Below, piece after piece: positions 43,940-51,933 of a stretch of DNA of 54,219 bases. The notes beneath the pieces were generated by a model. It was not told the DNA's origin, made no database searches, and was given only the letters and a program-made list of their open reading frames with translations. A program made the translations under genes and the position numbers. Location of the stretch: assembly GCA_964627605.1 (NCBI GenBank), contig CAZVGZ010000025.1, positions 1 to 54,219 on the forward strand, written 5' to 3'. The DNA comes from CAZVGZ01 sp964627605. GTDB taxonomy: Bacteria > Latescibacterota > MWCZ01 > CAZVGZ01. How positions within the stretch are numbered: the stretch's first letter is position 1; the number at the start of each line of letters is the position of its first letter.

Positions 43940-44144
43940 GTCTTGGGGCATGTCGAGATGGATAGAGAGACGGTAGATGTCAAGCGTGTCGGAACGATTC
44001 TGACGCTGAGATTTCGCCCCAGACGAAGCCGACAGATAAAATGGTCGGTCTCTTTTCGCAAACGACCATAATACCCTCTGACGGCTTGTCCTCAACCGCG
44101 ACGAACGTATCTTTGGGTGCCGCACAAATTGAGGAGCGAAAACA

Positions 44145-45023
44145 ATGAATCTGACACTTTTGGTTCGCAGCCGCAAGTTAGGCTGGCTGTTCCTGGCTGC
44201 GATTACTGTTCTGACCGCAGCACCGACAGACATTGAAGCGCGCCGTGGTGGGTTTGGCGGTTTTTCCAGGCGCTCATTCAGATCGTCATCATTCGGCAAG
44301 GCGCGGAGCAGAGCGCCGTCGCGCGCGAGGCGTTCATCAAGAGGCAGGTCAGACAGCAAAGCCTACTCCAAAAACTCCGCACAAAGGCAGTTTGACCAAC
44401 GGCAAGGCCGCCGCGCATCGACGCGTACCACGCGCAGCCAGGCGCAGATTTCGCGCACAAACACCAATGTCAGACAGCAGGTCAACTCCTCTCGCCGCCA
44501 AAACCGCAACATTAGCCCCACCAACCGCCTCGATCGAGCTAGAGGCCACAGCACGCCCAGAAATGTGGTGATCAATCGCAACTACTACGGCGGCGGCAGG
44601 TTCGGTTGGGGGATGTACTCATTCGGCATCTGGGATCTGTTTTTTCTGAACTGGATGATGCAGTCAAACAGAGGCTTCTACTACCACCGCATGAACCAGA
44701 GTGAGATCGCCCGACTTGAAAAGGACAAAGTCTTCCAGCAGGGGCAGTTGAACGAACTCAAAGCCGAGATCGCCCAGATGAAAGCACAGGGAATCGCCCG
44801 CGATCCCAACTACCTGCCTAAGGGCGTTGATCCAGACGTGCCTCTTGCCCAAAACTATGTCGAGAGCCAGGCTGGGGAGATCTACGGACCCAAAGCCGCA
44901 GAAGAGATAGCAGCAAGAGACCGGGAAAAAGACTCCAAGGAGGCCACGACGTTGTGGAAGGATCTGTTCATCGCTGGCCTTGCAATCTGGGGCGGTTGGT
45001 TCGTCTTTATGCGGCGCGTCTAG
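44145..45023 (+). CDS. Secreted Arg/Ser-rich protein with C-terminal membrane helix
   Basis: A 292-residue protein with a signal peptide (LGWLFLAAITVLTAAPTDIEA), a basic low-complexity region of about 110 residues rich in Arg, Ser and Gln, an aromatic-glycine patch (NYYGGGRFGWGMYSFGIWDLFFLNWMM, counted as two blocks), a helical segment with coiled-coil character (SEIARLEKDKVFQQGQLNE), and a terminal helix (LFIAGLAIWGGWFVFM). It is not recognised. Similar architecture occurs beside DUF2491/DUF4178-type genes, which would fit the next gene. Envelope location is likely. GAGGAGCG lies upstream of the ATG. Confidence 0.7.
   Translation: MNLTLLVRSRKLGWLFLAAITVLTAAPTDIEARRGGFGGFSRRSFRSSSFGKARSRAPSRARRSSRGRSDSKAYSKNSAQRQFDQRQGRRASTRTTRSQAQISRTNTNVRQQVNSSRRQNRNISPTNRLDRARGHSTPRNVVINRNYYGGGRFGWGMYSFGIWDLFFLNWMMQSNRGFYYHRMNQSEIARLEKDKVFQQGQLNELKAEIAQMKAQGIARDPNYLPKGVDPDVPLAQNYVESQAGEIYGPKAAEEIAARDREKDSKEATTLWKDLFIAGLAIWGGWFVFMRRV
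44413..44456 (+). repeat. Helically phased GCGC array (five units) inside a gene
   Basis: GCGC at 44413, 44432, 44442 and 44453 and GCGT at 44423 (spacings 10, 9, 10, 11). In gene direction four of five are GCGCA. It lies in the Arg-rich coding region, where codon bias toward CGC may contribute, so this is the weakest example. Confidence 0.45.
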
Positions 45024-45046
45024 TCAGAGACGAAAGAGTTTGCTGT

Positions 45047-45793
45047 ATGTACGACGATCAAGATCAGAGGAGCCGGGGCAAGAAGAGTGGCCACACCCTT
45101 TGGGAGAAGTGGACTGGCAAAACTGACGACGACACGCCCATACCGACCGAGCAGACTATCAACAACCCGCTTAAAGCCAGTTTAGGCGACCGCGTTTCGT
45201 TAGAGTACACCGTGCTTGAGGAGGAGTTGCGACACACGCCAGCACTAGAGGAGATTCTAGGCGTCGTCCGTGAGATTAGAGTCTACCTCAAAGAGATCAG
45301 CGGTCAGGAGGTAGTCAGATACAGGCTCAAAGACGCCGAAGGATTGTCATCTGACATCTGGTTGGAGGCGATGCCCTCGCCTGAAGATCCAAAAATCATG
45401 GAGTACGCTCTGTTCGAGATTCTGGATGAGATGGGCTACGACGAGGGGTTTGACGACGCGCTGGGTCTGGAGGAGTTGTTCATCCCCGATCAAGACGGAT
45501 CGGAAGAGGTCGAAGGGGATACCGGTGACTTCTACATGCGGAGTATCGACACCGATGATGAGAAGGTCCGGGGCTTGGATGCCCTGGTGGCGTCCATAGT
45601 CGATTCAGACAAGCCGCCGATCAAGGCCGAAATCGCCTACTGGGATTACGAAAGAGAGGTCATGGAAAACGCGTGGATATATGTTGTGGTAGAGATGGTT
45701 GAGGAAGGCGACAATCGCGGCCTGACCACCATTCTTCGCGGCATATCCATCCCAGAGACGTCCATCATGCTCATGCCCGTCTCCAAGGGTTGA
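45047..45793 (+). CDS. Acidic cytoplasmic protein of unknown function
   Basis: 248 residues from ATG 45047. The protein is strongly acidic (LEELFIPDQDGSEEVEGD) and mixes helices and strands: LGDRVSLEYTVLEEEL, VVRYRLKDAEGLSSDIWLEA, EIAYWDYEREV. The middle is reminiscent of DUF2491/DUF4178 families, but I am not certain. It starts 23 bases after the Arg/Ser-rich gene, so the two are likely one operon; an acidic soluble partner of a basic envelope protein is an inference. Confidence 0.62.
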   Translation: MYDDQDQRSRGKKSGHTLWEKWTGKTDDDTPIPTEQTINNPLKASLGDRVSLEYTVLEEELRHTPALEEILGVVREIRVYLKEISGQEVVRYRLKDAEGLSSDIWLEAMPSPEDPKIMEYALFEILDEMGYDEGFDDALGLEELFIPDQDGSEEVEGDTGDFYMRSIDTDDEKVRGLDALVASIVDSDKPPIKAEIAYWDYEREVMENAWIYVVVEMVEEGDNRGLTTILRGISIPETSIMLMPVSKG

Positions 45794-46289
45794 CACAGTC
45801 TCTTCACCGACACTTCCAACACAAACTACTAGACCTGCCACCGATTTTCGCATGGCTTCGCCCATGTCAGCAATGTCCTGTTTCGTGTAGAATTGAGACA
45901 TGGGCATAATCACCATCCTCCTCAAAATGTCGGCGGTTGTAGGCGTGTCTTGGGCGGTGTACTCACGCGGTGTGGAACTGTCATGCGTAAAAGGCCATTT
46001 TGACGATCCAAATGTCGCGTGGCGGCAAACAGCGTCCATGCAGTGTGAGATCGGCAACCCTATATAGTGCGCCGACGCCGGAATCCCCTCGGTAACCAGG
46101 CATCGGCGATGTCAGCGTGGTGGGCGTTCGAAATCAGGGCAGGAAGATCATCGGGATTGGGAGAGTTTAGCGCTTTTTCTAGCGCTTAGGCTGTCAATAG
46201 GGCAGTCGCACTGTCGGTTACATCAGGAGCAGTTTTGTCAGTCATTCTCGCTGCACCCACATTATGTTTCTGTTCACTAGCGACGGCAG
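45794..46289. other. Mostly gene-free stretch with one possible small gene
   Basis: Apart from the candidate small gene at 45900-46067, I see a paired AGCGCT motif around 46168-46185, which can form a small hairpin, and no clear promoter. The stretch lies between the acidic-protein gene and the converging ABC ATPase gene, so terminators are expected but not seen. Confidence 0.4.
45900..46067 (+). CDS. Possible 55-residue membrane protein
   Basis: An ATG opens a frame that encodes one hydrophobic helix (GIITILLKMSAVVGVSWAVY), then a short soluble part with two Cys (LSCVKGHFDDPN and SMQCEIG), ending at TAG 46067. The upstream signal is weak (TTGAGA at about 45893). Composition looks protein-like, but without comparison it remains tentative. 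Confidence 0.3.
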   Translation: MGIITILLKMSAVVGVSWAVYSRGVELSCVKGHFDDPNVAWRQTASMQCEIGNPI

Positions 46290-47357
46290 CTATTCTTTCA
46301 AAACCACCACATCTTCTGCTCTGGCCGTCAGAACTACGCTATCTTGAACTTCAGCGCGTTTTCGCTCGGGGTTGAACTCGACGCTCGTCACGACTCTACC
46401 GTCATCAAGCCTGGTGCGGTACTGTTCCGTCGCTCCGAGATAGACTACGCTTTCCACCATCCCTGAAAGCGACCCGCCAGAAGCGACACCGTCTGGTCCA
46501 ACTACTCTAAGCGCTTCCGGGCGTATGGAAACCGAGACGGTCTGTCCCTCCTGAAAACTTTCAGAGTTGGCAGCCATCAATACGCCATAGGGTGTATTCA
46601 CCTCTACCGATTCGCCGACGGAAGCTATCTCACCAAGAATAAGGTTGGTCTCGCCGATAAACCCGGCGACGAATCCACTTGTCGGTCGCTGGTAAACATC
46701 GCGAGGTGTACCAACCTGCGCGACTCTGCCACCATCAAGAACCGCCAGACGGTCAGCCATCGACAACGCTTCGGCCTGATCGTGGGTGACATAGATCATA
46801 GTCGCGCCAACGCGGGAATGAATCTGCCTGATCTCATCGCGCATCTCCATCCTGAGTTTGGCATCCAGGTTGGAGAGCGGCTCATCAAGGAGCACCGCGT
46901 CCGGCTCAATCACAAGGGCACGAGCCAGCGCTATTCTCTGTTGCTGTCCGCCGGAAAGCTGTCCAGGCATTCGTTCTGCCAAATCGACCATCTGTACCAC
47001 ATCCAACACCGCATTCACCCGCTCGCCGACCTCAGCTTTTGGCAGTTTTCTAACGTCCAAGCCGTAGGCGACGTTCTTCTTCACGGACATATGAGGCCAC
47101 AGCGCATAGTTCTGAAAGACCATCGCTGTGTTGCGCTTGTGAGGCGGCATATTGCTCACATCTCTATCATCAAAACAGATCGAACCCCATCCTGGAGGAT
47201 AGAAACCCGCTATGATGCGAAGCAGGGTGGTCTTACCACATCCAGACGGACCCAGCAGGAAAAACAACTCCCCACGCTTGACGGTAAGATTCACACCATC
47301 CACCGCTCTTACATCCCCAAACGACTTGCTCACCGAATTCAGTGTGACTTCAACCAT
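46290..47357 (-). CDS. ABC transporter ATP-binding protein, PotA/UgpC type
   Basis: A 355-residue importer ATPase. Walker A LLGPSGCGKTTLLRI, Q-loop MVFQNYALWPH, signature LSGGQQQRIALARAL, Walker B VLLDEPLSNLD and the switch His in YVTHDQAEAL are all present. From about 240 a TOBE-type regulatory domain follows. Such ATPases energise uptake of sugars, polyamines or iron. No permease or binding-protein gene is adjacent, so it is either shared by several transporters or a remnant of a lost operon. Confidence 0.93.
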   Translation of the reverse strand: MVEVTLNSVSKSFGDVRAVDGVNLTVKRGELFFLLGPSGCGKTTLLRIIAGFYPPGWGSICFDDRDVSNMPPHKRNTAMVFQNYALWPHMSVKKNVAYGLDVRKLPKAEVGERVNAVLDVVQMVDLAERMPGQLSGGQQQRIALARALVIEPDAVLLDEPLSNLDAKLRMEMRDEIRQIHSRVGATMIYVTHDQAEALSMADRLAVLDGGRVAQVGTPRDVYQRPTSGFVAGFIGETNLILGEIASVGESVEVNTPYGVLMAANSESFQEGQTVSVSIRPEALRVVGPDGVASGGSLSGMVESVVYLGATEQYRTRLDDGRVVTSVEFNPERKRAEVQDSVVLTARAEDVVVLKE

Positions 47358-47563
47358 TCTTTGCGTTCTCCTGGTTTCGCCTTAGGAGCGGAGCTATACC
47401 GCAGCTTGAAAACTACACAGAACCCGATCGAAGGGTGTACAGGCAGTGGGGTATGGGTCTCTGTGTTCTATCCGAAAATACCGAGATTGCTCGCCTGAAT
47501 GAAGTCTAGTACCGTCAAAAAAAGGTGAAACGAATGTCGTCAATCGCCAGCGGCTACAAAGAG

Positions 47564-48745
47564 TTACATAGAGAGCGACTCGCCGAATCTGCTGACTATG
47601 ATGTCGGCGTCACCTTCCAACAGACATTCGGGATAGATCATGAGTCGGCCTTGGTCGGCGTGTCCCTCATAGAGCGCGATGGACGGTTCTCCGTCTTGGA
47701 GTTGGTGCACAATTTCCACAGCGTTTTTTGTCGAAACGTCTTGGTCCACCACTATGTTCACCGCTGGCACCGGCCGCCCACTGCCCGTGGGAAATACGTA
47801 TGTCGCGCTGATACCAGAGAGCTCGGACAGACGTTTCGCAATGGTCCTAGCGGTGTCGTGCCATTTGAGGAGGTCCGCTTCGTGGTCACGCTCAAGATAG
47901 GCTTCTAGGGCTACAACAAGCCCGACAATCTCCTCCTTGCCGACCTTCATCGGTCTGCCGATCCCATGTCGCGGCGGGCGGGTGAGACTACCATCTTCCA
48001 GCAGATGCCGCCACGGCCATGTGGAATCTTTGACATCCATGTCCTGATGCTGTAGCGCTGCTGACAGGATCAACGTCTTGCGACCGACGAGCATCCCTGA
48101 ACATTGAGGCCCTCGAAGCCCTTTGCCTCCGCTGAACGCCACCAGATCGGCGCCGTCGTCGATGAAACGTTTGAGGTTTGTCACCGGTGGCAACTCCGCC
48201 GATGCGTCCACCAACACCGGTAAGGCGCATTCGTGCGCAGTCTGCGCAACTTCGCGCAATGTTGGCGCATCTGTGCGCGATTCGGCTAAATAGAAAACCA
48301 ACGCCGTCCGCTTGGTGACGCTCGCCTTCAGGGTTTCAAGAGTTGCGCCAGCCTGCGCAATCTTTGCGCCAGCAGTGCGCATAGCGTGATCGTACGCCGT
48401 CCCATGGCCGTCCATCACCAGACACTCATTTGCTATCCCCTCGGTACCAGGCAACCGATCCATAATGTCAGGGTCCATCCCAGCGATACAGGCCGCTGCC
48501 CCCAACGTCAGACCTGCCGCAGCGCCGGAGGTCACCCATCCAGCCTCAGCCCCGGTAATCTCAGCCAACCGCTCGCCAGCGGCCAACTGAAGCTCCTCAA
48601 TCCGCACGAACGATTTCGCCGCCTCCGCCATGGCCTCCACAACCTCAGGCAGCATCAACGATCCACCCATCCTCGTGGCATAGCTCCTGGCGTTAATAAC
48701 CCGCCTCACTCCCAACCGCTCATACACCGACGTTTTCTTGTTCAT
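47564..48745 (-). CDS. SelA-like PLP-dependent enzyme
   Basis: A 393-residue fold-type I PLP enzyme of the group annotated as L-seryl-tRNA selenium transferase-like or D-glucosaminate-6-phosphate ammonia-lyase-like. The N-terminus YERLGVRRVINARSYATRMG and EAGWVTSGAAAGLTLGAAA are typical; LVDASAELPP holds the cofactor Asp and FSGGKGLRGPQCSG the Schiff-base Lys. The bona fide SelA tRNA-binding extension is absent, so amino-acid or amino-sugar lyase activity is more likely. Two phased GCGC arrays fall inside this gene. Confidence 0.88.
   Translation of the reverse strand: MNKKTSVYERLGVRRVINARSYATRMGGSLMLPEVVEAMAEAAKSFVRIEELQLAAGERLAEITGAEAGWVTSGAAAGLTLGAAACIAGMDPDIMDRLPGTEGIANECLVMDGHGTAYDHAMRTAGAKIAQAGATLETLKASVTKRTALVFYLAESRTDAPTLREVAQTAHECALPVLVDASAELPPVTNLKRFIDDGADLVAFSGGKGLRGPQCSGMLVGRKTLILSAALQHQDMDVKDSTWPWRHLLEDGSLTRPPRHGIGRPMKVGKEEIVGLVVALEAYLERDHEADLLKWHDTARTIAKRLSELSGISATYVFPTGSGRPVPAVNIVVDQDVSTKNAVEIVHQLQDGEPSIALYEGHADQGRLMIYPECLLEGDADIIVSRFGESLSM
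48225..48380 (-). repeat. Helically phased GCGC arrays (six plus four units) inside a gene
   Basis: Exact GCGC at 48225, 48235, 48244, 48254, 48265 and 48275 (spacings 10, 9, 10, 11, 10), then after 70 bases at 48345, 48355, 48366 and 48377 (10, 11, 11). All ten are exact. On the coding strand they fall in different codon positions (for example gat-gcg-cca, ttg-cgc-gaa, gaa-tgc-gcc), so no protein repeat explains them. Confidence 0.8.
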
Positions 48746-48857
48746 CGTGACATAAACCCCATCGAAACGGATACACGCTCAATCTCGCTGAGCCGACTTC
48801 AACGGCCCGATTCCCATAGGTAACTCAGATGACGTCGATCAGCCACCGCCCAACGCT

Positions 48858-49455
48858 CTACTCGACTCGGTGGCACACTCCCATGCTGTCGTAGTACGCG
48901 AACAGCGCCGTCTCTTCGTCGAACGACGCGGCCTTCCGCCACGCGTCTTTGGGTGAGCAACCTGATGTAAACAGCGTGTAGAAGAACGAAATCGCGAACA
49001 TGATGGCGCTCGACCCCTCCAGCGCGTCTACGGCACCGATATAAGCTTTGAGGCCGCCTTTGAGAAACGCTTCAGCCATGGGCTCCTGGCCACAGCCGCA
49101 CCCTGTGTTGACAACGATTCTGTCCGGCAAGTTGATGCGCGCGGCGATGACGTCCGGGGGCAAATTGCCTCCGTCTAGCATGATCGTGTCGATTGACGTG
49201 GCAAACTCGCCGAATACGATTCCTCGTGGGTCGTCGTCGCCGTGGCAGCACACCAACAGGTATTCCGCCATCATTTCCTGATCGGCGAGGACCTTGAGAA
49301 AGTCACCAGGAGTGTCTGTTCGATAGACGTAGACCAGTGCCATTCATGTGCTCCAGAACACCTCTTATCAACTCGCCCTCGCCGCCAGCGCTGACGCTGG
49401 CGATGCTCACCGGGTGCCGTTTCAGGAAATACCGCCTTTCGATGGGGTTCCACAT
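48858..49455 (-). pseudogene. Small CHAT/caspase-like protease-fold protein, apparently frameshifted
   Basis: A probable gene of about 199 residues. It starts at ATG 49455 behind a strong GGAGGAAAAG and reads MWNPIERRYFLKRHPV and EGELIRGVLEHMN, then loses frame near 49343; removing one G joins it to ALVYVYRTDTPGDFLKVLAD, which stays open to 48858. The second part has YLLVCCHGDDD (His) and VVNTGCGCGQEPMAEAFL followed by AYIGAVDALEG and SPKDAWRKA, the order and spacing of the His-Cys dyad and C-terminal helices of CHAT peptidases, where VLSACNTG, GSLW and SPAEAL are usual. It is much shorter than most. If ATG 49343 is the true start, a 161-residue protein is intact. The assignment is by motif only. 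Confidence 0.55.
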
Positions 49456-49686
49456 CTTTTCCTCCTTCAATCCGTTTAGGTCTATTCGCCTGTGCAATAT
49501 GCACTTCGATCATCTCATAGTCAAACGCGATTGGTTGATTTGGGGTCGGTGCAGTGCGCCGTTGATGGGCAATGTACCGCTTGTATGTGAGCAAAACGAG
49601 TCGTTCCGCATTGGCCCGCAAACGCTGCCGGTGGTATTCTAGTTCCAGTGGAAACACGATCTGAGAGAGCGATAAGGAGACAAGAA

Positions 49687-50574
49687 ATGTCCGCTGTACG
49701 GTTTGGAGTGGTGAGTGATGAGATTAGCAACAATGTTCATCGGTCTTTGCAGCTCGCCTCGGAGTGGGGGATGGAGTATATCGAGCTCAACTCCGTGTGG
49801 AACAAGAGTATAACCGACATCACCGATGAAGAGGCCGAAAGAGTCTTGAACGAGGCCAACCAGTTTGGCTTGAGGGTGCATATTGTACTGATAAGCTTTC
49901 TGAAACCGATTTTGATACATGAATTAAACAAATCTGGCGAGCTGGATGACCTGCCCGAGTTCAAGAAGCACATGGCGATGTTGGATCGTGGCCTTGAATT
50001 GGCCCAAGCGTTCGGAACCAACCTCGTTCGGACATTCAGCTTCCGACGGCCTGAGGGCGACCCCTATCCTATCCGCGATGGTGGAGGCGAGATACCTGAA
50101 AGAGTGATGGAGATTATTAGATACGGGATGAGGCAGGCGTGCGACAAAGCTAAGTCCAGGGGATGCCTGCTAGCGCTGGAGAATGTCAGGTCGTGTTACG
50201 GCAACTCAGGTGAGAACGCTGCGGCGATCATGAACGAAGTCGGCGACGATCTGAAAGCGATATGGGACCCGGCGAACGCTTTGATAGCTGGCGGCGAGGT
50301 CTATCCAAAGGGCTATGAGCTTGTGAGGGACCGGATTGTAGATGTTCACCTGAAAGACGCTGTGATCGAAGATCGCGAAGCCAAGCAGACGCGGTGGGAG
50401 TGCATAGGCAAAGGTGAGACGCCTTATAAAGAGCAGTTTGCCGCGCTGCTCGAGGATGGCCTGACTGAGTCGTGGACATTAGAGACACATTTCCGCTCAG
50501 GGGGAATTGATGGCGAAGAGGCCTCCAGGCAGTCGTTCGCTGGCATGAAATCGATCCTGGAGTCGGTGCAGTAA
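49687..50574 (+). CDS. Sugar phosphate isomerase/epimerase (xylose isomerase-like TIM barrel)
   Basis: A 295-residue AP-endonuclease-2-like barrel from ATG 49687 (AAGGAG upstream). FGVVSDEISNNV, GMEYIELNSVW, LALENVRSCYGNSG and WDPANALIAGG with VDVHLKDA carry the metal ligands (Glu, Asp, His and a late Glu in WTLETHF) expected for the family. It belongs with the oxidoreductase, epimerase and esterase genes that follow on the same strand, a likely cluster for catabolism of an unusual sugar or inositol-type compound. Confidence 0.9.
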   Translation: MSAVRFGVVSDEISNNVHRSLQLASEWGMEYIELNSVWNKSITDITDEEAERVLNEANQFGLRVHIVLISFLKPILIHELNKSGELDDLPEFKKHMAMLDRGLELAQAFGTNLVRTFSFRRPEGDPYPIRDGGGEIPERVMEIIRYGMRQACDKAKSRGCLLALENVRSCYGNSGENAAAIMNEVGDDLKAIWDPANALIAGGEVYPKGYELVRDRIVDVHLKDAVIEDREAKQTRWECIGKGETPYKEQFAALLEDGLTESWTLETHFRSGGIDGEEASRQSFAGMKSILESVQ

Positions 50575-50628
50575 TCAGCCAGCCGCTAGCGGTGGAAATC
50601 AACCAGTTTTAGTAGCGAGGAAATAAAA

Positions 50629-51792
50629 ATGCCGGTGAAGATGGGTATTTCAGGATGCCGTAGAGGCAGGTCATTTCTTAAGACCGCCACGTTGGCTGGG
50701 TTTGAAGTGTGGGCTGTCATTGATCCCGATGAAGACACAAGAAATGGGCTTGGTGAGGCTTCAGGTGTCCCTGAGTCCCGCCGTTTTAGCGACTACAACG
50801 CCATGTTGGACAGCGGTGTTGAGGTGGTGCTGGTGTCGAGCCCGATGCCCTATCACGCCCCTCAAGCTGTCGCTGCGCTAAAGCGTGACATCCATGTCCT
50901 CTCAGAAGTGACAGCCGCCACCTCCCTTCAACAGTGCCTTCGATTGAGGGACACCGCCCAAGCTTCGTCAGCGACGTATATGATGGCGGAGAACTACACC
51001 TACCGAAAACCGGTACAACTTGTGATGGGGATGGTGGAGGCTGGGCTGTTTGGCGATGTCTACTATACAGAAGGGCAGTACCTGCACAATGTGCGGGACA
51101 TCTACGTACTGCCTGATGGTGGCCACACATGGCGCGGATGTTGGCAGTTGAGCCGACGTGGTCTGACCTATCCCACGCACTCAATCGGCCCGGCGCTTAA
51201 GTGGATGAAAGAGCGGGTGGTGTCTCTGTCAGCACGGGGCTCTGGCACGAGAACCTGGAACGACGTCACAGGCGACGACTCGGCGGTGATGCTCTGCCAG
51301 ACCGCCAGCGGCAAACTCGTAAACATCCGCACGGACCTAGCCTCCAGACGCCCTCACAACATGACCTACTATCAGCTTCAAGGCACAAAAGGTTGCTACG
51401 AAGCTCCGCGGGGTCTCGGAGACGATCACAAGGTCTGGCTGTTGGACTATCACGGCGACGACGAGAACAGCTGGCACTCACTGTGGGATTTTGAGGAAAA
51501 GTGTCTTCCTGAGATATGGCGCCAGTACGCCGAATCTGCCGCCAAGGCCGGGCATGGAGGCGGCGATCTGCTGGAGCTGGTGGAGTTTGCTGAGGCGATA
51601 GGCGGCGAGAGCTCCCCTGACTTGGACGTATACACCGCGTTAGATTGGACTATGACAGCGCTCATATCAGAGCTCAGCGTCGAGCAGGGCGGAGCGTCGT
51701 TGGAAGTGCCAAATCCAAGAAACGACGAGCTGGACCGAGCCGCTGCGATTGAGGCTGCCAGCGGGCGCTTCACTGAAACTGACATGGTGTGA
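50629..51792 (+). CDS. Gfo/Idh/MocA-family oxidoreductase
   Basis: A 387-residue NAD(P)-dependent oxidoreductase. The cofactor start is VKMGISGCRRGRSF, with VWAVIDPDEDTR after strand 2. The usual EKP motif reads LSEVTAA, so the catalytic Lys-Pro is replaced, as in a subset of this family. RGLTYPTHSIGPALKWM gives the conserved His. GAGGAAAT precedes the ATG, 54 bases after the isomerase gene. A dehydrogenase or a lyase of sugar derivatives is likely. Confidence 0.9.
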   Translation: MPVKMGISGCRRGRSFLKTATLAGFEVWAVIDPDEDTRNGLGEASGVPESRRFSDYNAMLDSGVEVVLVSSPMPYHAPQAVAALKRDIHVLSEVTAATSLQQCLRLRDTAQASSATYMMAENYTYRKPVQLVMGMVEAGLFGDVYYTEGQYLHNVRDIYVLPDGGHTWRGCWQLSRRGLTYPTHSIGPALKWMKERVVSLSARGSGTRTWNDVTGDDSAVMLCQTASGKLVNIRTDLASRRPHNMTYYQLQGTKGCYEAPRGLGDDHKVWLLDYHGDDENSWHSLWDFEEKCLPEIWRQYAESAAKAGHGGGDLLELVEFAEAIGGESSPDLDVYTALDWTMTALISELSVEQGGASLEVPNPRNDELDRAAAIEAASGRFTETDMV

Positions 51793-51845
51793 TTTGGGGG
51801 CTGCGGTAGCGCTATAACGATTGCATCGGGGTCAACGTTTTGCCC

Positions 51846-51911
51846 GCGCACTTTTGGAGCACTTTGGGCGCAATCGACGCACACAAGCGCACTTTCGCGC
51901 ATTAAATGCGC
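51846..51911 (+). repeat. Helically phased GCGC array (seven units)
   Basis: Units begin at 51846, 51857 (GAGC), 51868, 51877 (ACGC), 51887, 51897 and 51908 (spacings 11, 11, 9, 10, 10, 11). Every unit continues with A, so the forward consensus is GCGCA. The array lies between the oxidoreductase stop and the epimerase start, ending 22 bases before the ATG. It mirrors the array at 6338 in unit number, span (62 bases) and position. Confidence 0.78.
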
Positions 51912-51933
51912 AACGACGATAGGAATCTCTGAA

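Noticed and set aside
48225..48380. CRISPR array
   Set aside because: The repeated unit is only 4-5 bases with 5-7 base spacers inside a protein gene; no 20-40 base repeats exist here.
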